Positions 53,445-61,919 of a stretch of DNA of 64,000 nucleotides are shown piece by piece. How positions within the stretch are numbered: position 1 is the stretch's first letter; the number at the start of each line of letters is the position of its first letter. The translations under genes were made by a program, and so were the position numbers. The stretch covers positions 192,349-256,348 of the forward strand of contig JABSOY010000001.1 of NCBI GenBank assembly GCA_013215385.1. Direction: 5' to 3'. Below the pieces are notes generated by a model. The model made no database searches. It was given only the letters and a program-made list of their open reading frames with translations, and was not told the DNA's origin. This DNA comes from Colwellia sp. GTDB lineage: Bacteria > Pseudomonadota > Gammaproteobacteria > Enterobacterales > Alteromonadaceae.

Positions 53445-54368
53445 ATGAAAAAATTCTCTACAACTTCCTCCGCAGAGATCATGGCATTAATACGTACCCT
53501 TGGTTATAAAGAAAATGGTGAAACCATTCGTACCGAAGATTATATGGCCGAAGTATTCTTGTCTAAATTCATGCGATTCATACTGTCCTTCTCTGTTATA
53601 CGCTCTTTAATTTTAGCTATCTATGCCATTAAACTACCTGGCGGCTTACCTTTTATTATGGCTAAATCAAGAGCTATCGATGACATGTTGTTACAGACAC
53701 TTAATGACAGGGAAAAGCCTGAACAGTTAATTATATTAGGCGCAGGTTATGATACGAGAACTTATCGCTTTCGTGACAAATTAACTAACATTAAGTGTTT
53801 TGAAATAGATCACCCCGAAATGATTGCTCGTAAACGTTCAGCTATGCAACAGATAACAAACGATGCAAGTTATAAGGTTGATGATAAAAATTATGTTCAT
53901 TATTGTGGCGCGGACTTTAATGGTAAAGATAACTTTGACCTTGCTTGGTTAGTTAGCCAAGGTGTCGATAAAGGTAAGAAAACGGTATTTATTATTGATG
54001 GCGTTTCCTACTTTTTACAGGCTGATGCTTTTAAAAATTTATTAGCTGTTATCGCTTTATTCCCCGAAAATACTCAAGTTGTTTTTGATTATGTTTATGC
54101 TGATATTTTTACCGGCGGAATTTATCGTGGTAGTGAAGCCTTTAAGTCATCATTACAAAAGATGGGCGAGCCAGTGAGTTATGGTATCAACCAGCAAGAG
54201 TTAATGATTACCATGAAAACATTAGGCTTTGAGCTAACTGAATTAATGAGTCCAAAGCAACTTGAGTGGCGGTATTTAACAAAGCCGACCGGAGAGAGTG
54301 TGCAACCTTATGGCTTTTTAAATATCGCCATGCTTAGAAAAAAGTCTGCGGGCTATATATTAAAGTAG
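53445..54368 (+). CDS. SAM-dependent methyltransferase, LCMT family
   Basis: A 307-residue class I methyltransferase of the leucine-carboxyl/PPM1-type family (PF04072). The SAM loop is LIILGAGYDTRTYR, followed by the acidic strand CFEIDHPEMIARKR and the IIDGVSYFLQ segment. Bacterial relatives methylate carboxyl or hydroxyl groups of small molecules, often in secondary metabolism. A helical N-terminus (residues 30-70) includes a hydrophobic stretch (FMRFILSFSVIRSLILAIYAI). Monocistronic with its own PmrA-type box, which ties it to the neighbouring AMP-ligase and hemolysin-family genes. Confidence 0.9.
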   Translation: MKKFSTTSSAEIMALIRTLGYKENGETIRTEDYMAEVFLSKFMRFILSFSVIRSLILAIYAIKLPGGLPFIMAKSRAIDDMLLQTLNDREKPEQLIILGAGYDTRTYRFRDKLTNIKCFEIDHPEMIARKRSAMQQITNDASYKVDDKNYVHYCGADFNGKDNFDLAWLVSQGVDKGKKTVFIIDGVSYFLQADAFKNLLAVIALFPENTQVVFDYVYADIFTGGIYRGSEAFKSSLQKMGEPVSYGINQQELMITMKTLGFELTELMSPKQLEWRYLTKPTGESVQPYGFLNIAMLRKKSAGYILK

Positions 54369-54872
54369 TAAGAGAATTAAATAGATAGAAAATTTATTTG
54401 TAGTAGCCCATATTTGTTATTACTTAGCTGAATATTATATCTGACTTAGTTGTACCATTGATTAGGTCAGAACTTATTATAACCTCAACTCTGTTCTGGA
54501 TGAAAAAACGAGTGCTAAATAGAGCCTTAAAGATGTAATTGACCCATTAATAATTGAAAGTTAAAGGCCACCTAATACCTTTTAGCTATAAACTTAAAAA
54601 AGGTTTAAGATCGCTTGTAAGTACACATTCATTATTGACCTCATAATTCTATTGTTCCTCCTTATCTTTTTGTCAAATCAAAATAACCAGACCCCAAAAA
54701 ACGTCATTTTACTATTCATCTTGCATCTCAGTTTGCAATTTAGAAATTAAATTGAGCTGTTTGTAATGCTCATATTGTTAACCTGTTGATTTTTCGTGTG
54801 GAAATAATTCCTTTAAAAGAGTGGTGTAAATTATGCTTTATAATTAATAGACTCCATTAAAGGCGCTTAGTT
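54369..54872. other. Long intergenic region with an orphan PmrA-type box
   Basis: About 500 bases without a convincing gene. It holds CTTAAA-AAAGG-TTTAAG at 54593-54609. No start codon with a ribosome site lies within 150 bp of the box on either strand, so a small RNA or unannotated leader is possible. Confidence 0.4.
54593..54609 (+). promoter_or_regulatory. Possible fourth PmrA/QseB-type box
   Basis: CTTAAA-AAAGG-TTTAAG: same half-site and spacing as the three boxes ahead of genes, though each half deviates and the region is AT-rich, so chance occurrence is plausible. Confidence 0.4.
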
Positions 54873-55145
54873 ATGAATTTATCATTAAAGCAATTAACTA
54901 CTCGATCTACAGAATGTACCGCCATTCAAATCACCGATACTTCAAATATGTTGCGTTTGTTTAAGCAGACACTGATTAATTTATCAGAAGCCTCTGACTT
55001 ACCGATTAAAGTCATCTGTGGTGAAAAAGATAAATACCTTATCAGACAACAATTAACTGAAATGAATTGTCGCTCTGAAGTGTTTTTGAATGGAGATATT
55101 GCTAAGCCAGAACCCGCAATACTTTTTACGGTAACTCTGCCATAA
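54873..55145 (+). CDS. Hypothetical protein, 90 residues
   Basis: A soluble mixed alpha/beta protein with no recognised family. Residues 20-85 read as a small alpha/beta fold (AIQITDTSNMLRLFKQTLI, LPIKVICGEKDKYLIRQQL), with a second half ending PEPAILFTVTLP. No signal peptide or membrane helix. A weak GGCG-type sequence lies before the ATG. Isolated between long intergenic regions, 260 bp after the orphan box. Real-gene status is likely from composition but not proven. Confidence 0.55.
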   Translation: MNLSLKQLTTRSTECTAIQITDTSNMLRLFKQTLINLSEASDLPIKVICGEKDKYLIRQQLTEMNCRSEVFLNGDIAKPEPAILFTVTLP

Positions 55146-55578
55146 CAGCCATGAAAGTTAATCTTTACTCCTAGTGAGTAGCTGAAGTGTTATGTTTGTT
55201 TTTCTTTGGTCCATTACTCCGGTTAAAGTAAATGATTTGAGAAAGCATGGGTTTGATCTATCTAAAGTTATATTGGATGAAAGTGGATTGATGAAGATTC
55301 ATTTATTTTGAAGTTATTTGTTATCACACCTCTAAGTAGCTTCAAGTAGTACTTGCTTAATGGATGTAATCATAGATGTAATCATAGATGTAATATTTGG
55401 TGAACTGTTTTTTCAAATTTTAATATAAAGTCTTAATGAATCCATTTGACATTATTCTGCGGGGGAAGCATTCACTGGGATTAAGTGTAAATATTTCGAG
55501 CTGAGCAATTAACTACTCAGGTCGAAATTAAATTAAAAATGTGTGTTATAGCAGATGTTCTAAAGTCATTGTCTAGCC
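55146..55578. other. Intergenic region with a small open frame and a duplicated 20-mer
   Basis: Contains the 20-base sequence at 55178-55197 also present at 11946-11965, a 39-codon frame at 55192-55311 and a short ATAGATGTAATC tandem duplication near 55366-55392. No terminator of T-run type was found for the convergent TPR gene. Confidence 0.4.
55192..55311 (+). CDS. Possible 39-residue peptide or gene fragment
   Basis: ATG frame with protein-like composition (starts MFVFLWSITPVKVND and continues RKHGFDLSKVILDESG). No clear ribosome site. It may be the remnant of a larger gene; the family is unknown. Confidence 0.2.
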   Translation: MFVFLWSITPVKVNDLRKHGFDLSKVILDESGLMKIHLF

Positions 55579-56277
55579 TTAATACTCAGCTAATTCTTCA
55601 GTTACTTGTGCGAGTAACGAATTGATTTCTAGTTGTCTAAATTGATCTGCATCTCTACGGTTTGGTCTTGCTGGCGACGAGCTAGCTGCAATAAGGTGTT
55701 CTTTCGCTTTTGTATATTCGTCTTGTTCAATATAAAACTGGGCCAAAAAGTAATTTACGTCAATACCCGTTGGATTCATTTTTAATGCCGTTTTCAAATG
55801 CTTTTCTGACTCGTCGTCATCGCCAAAACTAATTGGCCACCCTGGCACTTTCAGATACAAAATACCTAGGCTGGTATGAGCGGCACCTTGCAATGCATTC
55901 TCGTCAATAGCGAGTGCTTTCTCTAATGCTTCTTTCGCATCATCGACTAATGAAATAGCGCCCAGTCCCCCTTTAAAACCAGCATAACTTGATTGAACAA
56001 TACCATGCCAAATCCATGCTTCAGCTTGTTTAGGAAAAGCTGTTGTGAGCTTTATTGATTCTTTTTGTAAAGAGACGAAGGCACTTTTTTTCAAATCCTT
56101 ATTTTTAGCATAGTTTGCATCCGCCCAACGATGTTGTAACGCGATTAATGCTTGGCTAAAACCATTTTGAGTAGGTATGTTGGCATATACGTTAATGTTA
56201 AAGCCGCAAAATAATGCTAACAATATTAGCGATTTTATCATGGTGCTCGTACCGGGAATAATTTGTAGGTTTTTCAT
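55579..56277 (-). CDS. Exported TPR-repeat protein
   Basis: A 232-residue protein with a signal-like segment (about residues 13-32, IKSLILLALFCGFNINVYA). AAAGG supports the ATG at 56277; an internal ATG at 56241 would give a more standard signal peptide. Residues 85-205 form at least three TPR units (DDAKEALEKALAIDENALQG, SEKHLKTALKMNPTGIDVNYFLAQFYIEQDEYTKAKEHLI). It lies 42 bp after the hemolysin-family gene in the same direction, so it is probably cotranscribed and under the same PmrA-type box. Likely a periplasmic protein-protein adaptor. Confidence 0.85.
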   Translation of the reverse strand: MKNLQIIPGTSTMIKSLILLALFCGFNINVYANIPTQNGFSQALIALQHRWADANYAKNKDLKKSAFVSLQKESIKLTTAFPKQAEAWIWHGIVQSSYAGFKGGLGAISLVDDAKEALEKALAIDENALQGAAHTSLGILYLKVPGWPISFGDDDESEKHLKTALKMNPTGIDVNYFLAQFYIEQDEYTKAKEHLIAASSSPARPNRRDADQFRQLEINSLLAQVTEELAEY

Positions 56278-56319
56278 AGTGATACCTTTTTAATATCTTA
56301 GATAGTTAAATTAATGGGA

Positions 56320-57024
56320 TTAACGTAATTGCTGACAAATTTTTGCGATTTGACCATCGAGTGATTTGAACATCTTTGTATATAGAGGATGTTTAGTGAT
56401 TAGAGACATGATCTCTAAAAGTGATATCGTAATGATTTTGGGTTTTGTACTGTAATAACTGCCCCAATCATCAGTAGATGCCTGTATTTTTTGCTGTTCA
56501 GCGTTGGCGATAAAAGTTGTTTTAACACCAGCTTTAGTAATTAATTTGATTACATTTTCCGTTCCTGAAAATACTAAATATTTATAGTTAAGAAAAAATA
56601 ATGATACCGCTGTAACCATAAATAATGGGATGGTAAAGCGTTTTGCATTACTGAAAAGGTGACTAAGTTCAACAATGTCTTGTCGTTTTATTTTATTGTC
56701 TATAAAAACGGCTTGCTGTTCTATCGCCGCTGACAGATATTGTTCTAAAAATAACTTTTCATCACCACTGCGAATACCTAAAGCAGCTTTATAACTACCG
56801 TTTGATAGCGCTAATAAATACGGTGTCGTAATGGATATTTTTGCATCATAAGCTTTAGAGAACCCCTGTTTAATAAATGCTTCTATTTCATTGCGGTTCT
56901 TACTGCTAATAGGCGCAAGTTGGATATCAAAATTTAATTGTTTCTCAATTAAACTTCCCCGATCTCTTTTTAATGAAACTGCCGTTTGGGTTTGGTTGTT
57001 GGCGTTTAAATTTATCATCATCAT
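56320..57024 (-). CDS. Thermostable hemolysin family protein
   Basis: A 234-residue protein of the T_hemolysin family (PF12261), which I recognise from the Vibrio delta-VPH-type proteins: YLLALSNGSYKAALGIRSGDEKLFLEQYLSAAIE, then DIVELSHLFSNAKRFTIPLFMVTAVSLFFLNYKYLVFSGTENVIKLITKAG. The fold is thought to resemble N-acyltransferases, so an acyl-transfer role is possible; true hemolytic activity is not shown by sequence. Three adjacent ATGs (57024, 57021, 57018) are available behind GGGAG; 57021 or 57018 have better spacing. A PmrA-type box lies 42 bp upstream on the same strand. The TPR gene follows. Confidence 0.82.
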   Translation of the reverse strand: MMMINLNANNQTQTAVSLKRDRGSLIEKQLNFDIQLAPISSKNRNEIEAFIKQGFSKAYDAKISITTPYLLALSNGSYKAALGIRSGDEKLFLEQYLSAAIEQQAVFIDNKIKRQDIVELSHLFSNAKRFTIPLFMVTAVSLFFLNYKYLVFSGTENVIKLITKAGVKTTFIANAEQQKIQASTDDWGSYYSTKPKIITISLLEIMSLITKHPLYTKMFKSLDGQIAKICQQLR

Positions 57025-57065
57025 TATCTCCCGCTTGTTGATAATGACAACTTTAATATCTCAAC

Positions 57066-57082
57066 CTTAAAGGATACTTAAG
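57066..57082 (-). promoter_or_regulatory. PmrA/QseB-type box, hemolysin-family operon
   Basis: On the minus strand CTTAAG-TATCC-TTTAAG, 42 bp ahead of the start at 57024. Same half-sites and order (CTTAAG then TTTAAG) as the methyltransferase box. Confidence 0.75.
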
Positions 57083-57271
57083 GGGCAAATCCTATTTTGA
57101 TATATATTTTACAAGTGTACGAAAGTCGCTAACTATTACGGCAATAAATCCCTACAACTTAAAACGTTCGAATGGGTTATAAGTTCCTGATACAATTCAG
57201 TAACGCATACTCCTATAAACGTAGGAATAGTTGTTAAATAACGCCAGAGCAACCACAGACTCAATAACTAA

Positions 57272-58687
57272 GTGAGAAATATTTTGATAGAACAATGGGT
57301 AGGAACAATTAATGGATATTTATGGGGCAGTGTCCTTATCTATTTACTCACAGGTTGTGGTATTTGGTTTACTTGGCGGTTAAAGGTTCTGCAAATAACC
57401 CGTTTTACCCATATGTTTACTTTGCTTAAACTGAGTAGAAAAACTGACAGTCAAGGCATATCCTCCTTTCAAGCCTTATGTACATCTCTCGCTGCCCGTG
57501 TAGGTACTGGTAACTTAATGGGGGTTGCTGTTGCAATTACCTTAGGTGGTGCAGGGGCTATTTTTTGGATGTGGCTTATTGCTTTAGTGGGGATGGCGAC
57601 GGCTTTTGCCGAAAGTGCTTTAGGGCAACTCTATAAAGAGAAAGATGCTAATGGGAATTTTCGTGGTGGTCCAGCTTATTACATGAGTAAAGGGCTAAAA
57701 AATAAAAAGCTCGCAGTGACTTTCTCTGTGTGTTTGTTTTTTGGTTATGGTTTTGTTTTTAGTTCGGTTCAAGCAAATTCAATAACCGATGCTTTTAATG
57801 GCTCTTTTGGTATTAACCCACTATTCACCGGCATTGCTATTACGATAGCGACTGCCTTTATTGTTTTTGGCGGCTTAAAAAATATAGCGCGCTTTGCTGA
57901 AATAACGGTCCCTTTTATGGGGCTTGCTTATTTATTAGTGTGTTTAGCGGTTATATTTTTAAATATTGAAAAAATCCCCGCCATTATCAGCGATATATTT
58001 GCTTCTGCTTTCGGGCTAAAAGAAGCAGGTAGTGGTTTGGTTGGTGCTGCCATTGTGCAAGGTATAAAGCGCGGACTCTATTCTAATGAAGCGGGCATGG
58101 GAAGCTCACCTAATGCTGCCGCGGCTGCTGTACCATACCCACCTCATCCGGTTTCTCAGGGCTATATACAAATGCTGGCGGTATTTTTTGACACGATTGT
58201 GATTTGTTCATGTACGGCTTTTCTTATTCTACTATTTAAAGAAACGGGAAGTGATGCTCAGGGAATTCAGTTAACCCAACAAGCTTTAGCGTATCAAGTA
58301 GGCGCATGGGGCAGTGATTTTATTACTATTGCCATCTTACTTTTTGGCTTTACTTCTATTGTTGCAAACTTTGCCTATGCCGAAAATAACTTAAAATATC
58401 TTAATATGGATAATCGCCTGGGTCACTGGTTTTTACGTTGTGGTTTTTTAGCCATGTTAATTTTTGGTTCTGTAGCAAGTTTGCCACAAGTCATTGCCTT
58501 GGCTGATTTGTCTACCGGCTTGATGACAGTTGTTAATGTTACCGCTTTGCTATTATTGTCAAAGGTTGTCGTTAGTATTACTCAAGATTATCATCAGCAG
58601 CATAACCAAGGAAAACTACCCAGTTATAAGCCTAATGAAAGCGAACATACACGTTTTAATTTAACCAAAGGTATTTGGCAAAAATAG
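57272..58687 (+). CDS. Alanine/glycine:cation symporter (AGCS family)
   Basis: A 471-residue inner-membrane sodium/amino-acid symporter with about 11 helices (PF01235). Family blocks seen: INGYLWGSVLIYLLTGCGIWFTWRL, ARVGTGNLMGVAVAITLGGAGAIFWMWLIALVGMATAFAESALGQLYK and GIKRGLYSNEAGMGSSPNAAAAA. The GTG at 57272 gives the listed length; a TTG at 57284 would begin nearer the usual family start. Neither has a strong ribosome site. Monocistronic. Transports alanine or glycine; exact specificity unknown. Confidence 0.95.
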   Translation: MRNILIEQWVGTINGYLWGSVLIYLLTGCGIWFTWRLKVLQITRFTHMFTLLKLSRKTDSQGISSFQALCTSLAARVGTGNLMGVAVAITLGGAGAIFWMWLIALVGMATAFAESALGQLYKEKDANGNFRGGPAYYMSKGLKNKKLAVTFSVCLFFGYGFVFSSVQANSITDAFNGSFGINPLFTGIAITIATAFIVFGGLKNIARFAEITVPFMGLAYLLVCLAVIFLNIEKIPAIISDIFASAFGLKEAGSGLVGAAIVQGIKRGLYSNEAGMGSSPNAAAAAVPYPPHPVSQGYIQMLAVFFDTIVICSCTAFLILLFKETGSDAQGIQLTQQALAYQVGAWGSDFITIAILLFGFTSIVANFAYAENNLKYLNMDNRLGHWFLRCGFLAMLIFGSVASLPQVIALADLSTGLMTVVNVTALLLLSKVVVSITQDYHQQHNQGKLPSYKPNESEHTRFNLTKGIWQK

Positions 58688-58762
58688 TCTGATGGACCGG
58701 GTGTAAACATGCTAGAATGCGCGCCTTAAATTTTTGTTTTGTTTTTTATAAGTGGTGATGTG

Positions 58763-60082
58763 ATGAGTGTTGATGCAATAGGGTTGTCTGCAGAATTATT
58801 AAAGGCTGTAAAAGCTTGTGGTTATAAAACCTTAACGCCAGTGCAGCAGCAAGCTATTCCGCTTATTCGCTCGGGTGTCGATTTATTAGCAAGCGCACAA
58901 ACGGGAACCGGTAAAACGGCTGCCTTTAGTTTGCCAGTATTAGAAGCTTTAGCTAAAATACCTATGGATAATAATTCGTCAAAAACTATTCGTGCACTTA
59001 TTTTAACGCCTACCAGAGAACTAGCTCAGCAGGTTGCTCGTAACATTGAAACTTACAGTGAGTTTTTATCGCTGAATTGTGGCGCTGTTTATGGTGGCGT
59101 AAATATGCCACCACAAACGAAAATGTTAAAACAAGGTGTTGATGTTCTTGTTGCTACCCCAGGTCGTTTACTTGAACATGTCATTGCAAGAAATGTTGAT
59201 TTATCGCAAGTTAAATTTCTAGTTTTAGATGAAGCTGATCGCATGTTAGACATGGGTTTTTTAAATGATATTCAGCAATTAATTAGCGTTATCAAACAAA
59301 AGCATCAAACGTTAATGTTTTCAGCAACATTTTCAAATAAAGTGAAAACGTTAGCGAAACAGGTATTGCGTAATCCAAAAACCTTGGAGGTTTCTCGTCA
59401 AAATTCGACTTCGGGTAAAGTCAAACAATCAGTATACTGGGTATCAGAAACACGTAAGTGTGAATTGTTATCAGAATTAATTGGTGTCAATAATTGGCAG
59501 CAAGTACTGGTATTTGCAGGCACGAAAGAAAGTGCAAATGTACTTGCCAAAGAGTTGAAACTTGACGGTATAAAGGCTGCTTTATGTCACGGAGATAAAA
59601 CTCAAGGCGCAAGAAATAAAGCCTTAGAGCAATTCAAGGAAGGTAAAGTACGAGTTTTAGTTGCTACTGATGTTGCCGCACGTGGCTTAGATATTCCTGA
59701 TTTACCCTATGTAGTCAATTTTCACTTACCCTATCTTGCCGAAGATTATGTACACAGAATTGGTCGTACCGGCCGAGCAGGAAAATCAGGTACGGCAATT
59801 TCACTGGTTAGTCCGAAAGACGAACAGTTCCTTGAGAATATTGAAGCACTTATTGGTCGAACCTTTGAGCGTGTTACGGTACCAGGTTATGAATTAGACC
59901 GAGCATTACCTGCACAGTATGCTGAGCAAGAAGATAAACCACTGAAGAAAAGTCGCTACAAAGCAACACAAGAGAAAAATCAATTAATTGCCCGTAAAAA
60001 AGAAGAGAATACACCTGCTGCTAAACGTCGTGCAAAAGTGGCGAAAAAACAAAATCCGAAGTCTACCGGCAAACGCAGATAA
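58763..60082 (+). CDS. rhlE: DEAD-box RNA helicase, RhlE-like
   Basis: A 439-residue ATP-dependent RNA helicase. The ATG at 58763 is preferred to a TTG 24 bases upstream because it begins the family's standard N-terminus. Motifs: Q motif (GYKTLTPVQQQAI), I (AQTGTGKTA), Ia (PTRELA), II (DEAD in VLDEADRMLDMGF), III (SAT), V (ATDVAARGLDIP) and VI (HRIGRTGRAG). A basic Lys/Arg tail (residues 400-439) is typical of RhlE and assists RNA binding. Involved in ribosome assembly and cold-adapted RNA remodelling. The Cys-rich gene follows after 21 bp. Confidence 0.95.
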   Translation: MSVDAIGLSAELLKAVKACGYKTLTPVQQQAIPLIRSGVDLLASAQTGTGKTAAFSLPVLEALAKIPMDNNSSKTIRALILTPTRELAQQVARNIETYSEFLSLNCGAVYGGVNMPPQTKMLKQGVDVLVATPGRLLEHVIARNVDLSQVKFLVLDEADRMLDMGFLNDIQQLISVIKQKHQTLMFSATFSNKVKTLAKQVLRNPKTLEVSRQNSTSGKVKQSVYWVSETRKCELLSELIGVNNWQQVLVFAGTKESANVLAKELKLDGIKAALCHGDKTQGARNKALEQFKEGKVRVLVATDVAARGLDIPDLPYVVNFHLPYLAEDYVHRIGRTGRAGKSGTAISLVSPKDEQFLENIEALIGRTFERVTVPGYELDRALPAQYAEQEDKPLKKSRYKATQEKNQLIARKKEENTPAAKRRAKVAKKQNPKSTGKRR

Positions 60083-60103
60083 TTCATTACTGAAACAGTA
60101 CTT

Positions 60104-60757
60104 ATGGCACATACCTTAGTTGATATTCCTTTCGAACAACGCCATCAGTGCTGGTTTTGTGGCGAGCCATCAGAATTAACTTTTGGCTTTCCACATCAAT
60201 ATTTTCCTGTTTTTGATTGCTCACATCCATCCTTGTCGGTACCAAGTTGTCGGGAATGTACGCGTTTAGCTAGAAAAGCTGAACAGCATTCTATTTGGGC
60301 CGTGGCAACTGATGTTAAACGGTTTTTAACACAAACGTATCGAGACGATTTAGCCATTGGCATTAATTGGACAAAAGAAGAACTTGCTAATAGTGAATTT
60401 GAAAGTGGTAATTTTTCAGGTTTTCAAAAAAGTGCCTGGTTTATGTATGAAGTTGCCAAGCAACGCGTTAACTTTCAAGGTTGGAGTTTGTCATTAGAAG
60501 GGGTTGAATTAGACTGTAGTTATATTAGTGACCATTTTATTTTTGACGGCGTTACTTATCCAAGTGTTGAAGTGGCAATAGAGCATTTTATTTTTAGCTA
60601 TGATTTTACGCCATGGTGCTTTAAAAAAGCACTAAGCGTGGTGGGTGTTAAGCAATTTGGCAAGGCGGTCACCTTTTGCCGCTTACTTGTTGGTAGAACA
60701 CCTGAACAGCAAAAAGTCGCACTAGGTTACTTTGCCGAAGATGAAAAACTAAGGTAA
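60104..60757 (+). CDS. Uncharacterised Cys-rich protein, probable zinc site
   Basis: A 217-residue cytoplasmic protein. The N-terminus has CWFCGEP and, about 35 residues later, PSCRECTR, two CxxC pairs that probably bind one zinc. The layout resembles HNH or zinc-ribbon modules, but the catalytic His-Asn-His is not evident. The remainder is helical with no family recognised. Starts 21 bp after rhlE, so it is probably cotranscribed and may have an RNA-linked role; that link is contextual only. Confidence 0.75.
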   Translation: MAHTLVDIPFEQRHQCWFCGEPSELTFGFPHQYFPVFDCSHPSLSVPSCRECTRLARKAEQHSIWAVATDVKRFLTQTYRDDLAIGINWTKEELANSEFESGNFSGFQKSAWFMYEVAKQRVNFQGWSLSLEGVELDCSYISDHFIFDGVTYPSVEVAIEHFIFSYDFTPWCFKKALSVVGVKQFGKAVTFCRLLVGRTPEQQKVALGYFAEDEKLR

Positions 60758-60768
60758 ATACCTGCAGT

Positions 60769-61659
60769 TTACACCAAGCTTAACTTGCGACCTTGAAATG
60801 TTTTTCTGTGATAAAGCGCTTTGTCAGCACGTTCAAAAAAACTAATCTGGCTATCCATTCTATCCATAAAGGCATGTCCTAAACTACAGGTTACATTATA
60901 TTTTGATAATAATGGATCTAATACCATTGCGCTGTAGATTCTCTGCTCTATAACCTGTAATGAATCTATCGTTGCATCTTCAACTATAATCGAAAATTCG
61001 TCACCTCCGAAGCGAAATACACTATCTGAATCACGCACACTTTCTTTAAGTGCTTGAGAAAACTGTATTAATACTTCATCACCGATATTGTGTCCGTAAG
61101 TGTCATTAACTAATTTGAATTTATCTAAATCACAAATAATTAACCCTACTTTGCTACGCTGACGATTAGCATGATGCATTGCCCGTTTAAGTTGTTCATC
61201 AAAACATCGGCGATTACTTAATGATGTCAATGCGTCTTGCATGGCTAATTTCAATGCGTTTTGATAAAGCAATGCATTATTAATGGGGTTTATTAAGTAC
61301 TGATGTAAATCGTTTAGGATTTTATAATTAGTGATACTGATAGGTGAATTAATTGCGTAAGTGAGCACTCCGATAAATTGATGATTAAGCTTTAGCTCAA
61401 AATGGCGCTCATTCTTACCCTGTCTACTACCTCTGATAGCAACTGTCGTATCACCTTTTTTGAAATAAAGACCTGAGAAATCGACATATTTGGCTGCTTC
61501 CATTGCAAATATATTTAGCAAACGATCAAGCTCTAAAGACGTTTGTAACTGCTCCATTAGTGCCATTTTTCTGTTAGTATTTTCACTATTCGGGCTGTCA
61601 AACACTTTGAACGCGTTAAATTCAAAAGCCTGATTATCGACTAAATTTAATGTTTGCAT
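60769..61659 (-). CDS. Diguanylate cyclase (GGDEF domain)
   Basis: A 296-residue protein that makes the second messenger c-di-GMP. Residues 1-125 form an N-terminal sensory region of GAF-like appearance (SLELDRLLNIFAMEAAKYVDFSG). The GGDEF domain (about 130-296) has LTSLSNRRCFDEQL, DLDKFKLVNDTYGH, the intact active site FRFGGDEF, and an RDSD inhibitory I-site five residues before it, so feedback inhibition is expected. No membrane helix: soluble. Convergent with the Cys-rich gene, divergent from the antiporter gene. Confidence 0.95.
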   Translation of the reverse strand: MQTLNLVDNQAFEFNAFKVFDSPNSENTNRKMALMEQLQTSLELDRLLNIFAMEAAKYVDFSGLYFKKGDTTVAIRGSRQGKNERHFELKLNHQFIGVLTYAINSPISITNYKILNDLHQYLINPINNALLYQNALKLAMQDALTSLSNRRCFDEQLKRAMHHANRQRSKVGLIICDLDKFKLVNDTYGHNIGDEVLIQFSQALKESVRDSDSVFRFGGDEFSIIVEDATIDSLQVIEQRIYSAMVLDPLLSKYNVTCSLGHAFMDRMDSQISFFERADKALYHRKTFQGRKLSLV

Positions 61660-61919
61660 ATCTTCACCTGATTATTTCTATCATAATTTAATAAGCAATT
61701 TTTGTACCTAAATTGATAATTAATTATCCATTTTTAATTTGCTGATAATAATGGAGTTTATAGATAAGGGGAGACTGCCGTTTTATTGACAAGTCAATAG
61801 TGGCAATAGCTTGCCGCCAATAAACTATCAATAATTGCCTTAGACACTGAGGTAAATAACGGGCATAGTACAGTTTAGTTAAGCCATTCTCAGCTTGAAC
61901 AATATAACAAGGAATTTTT

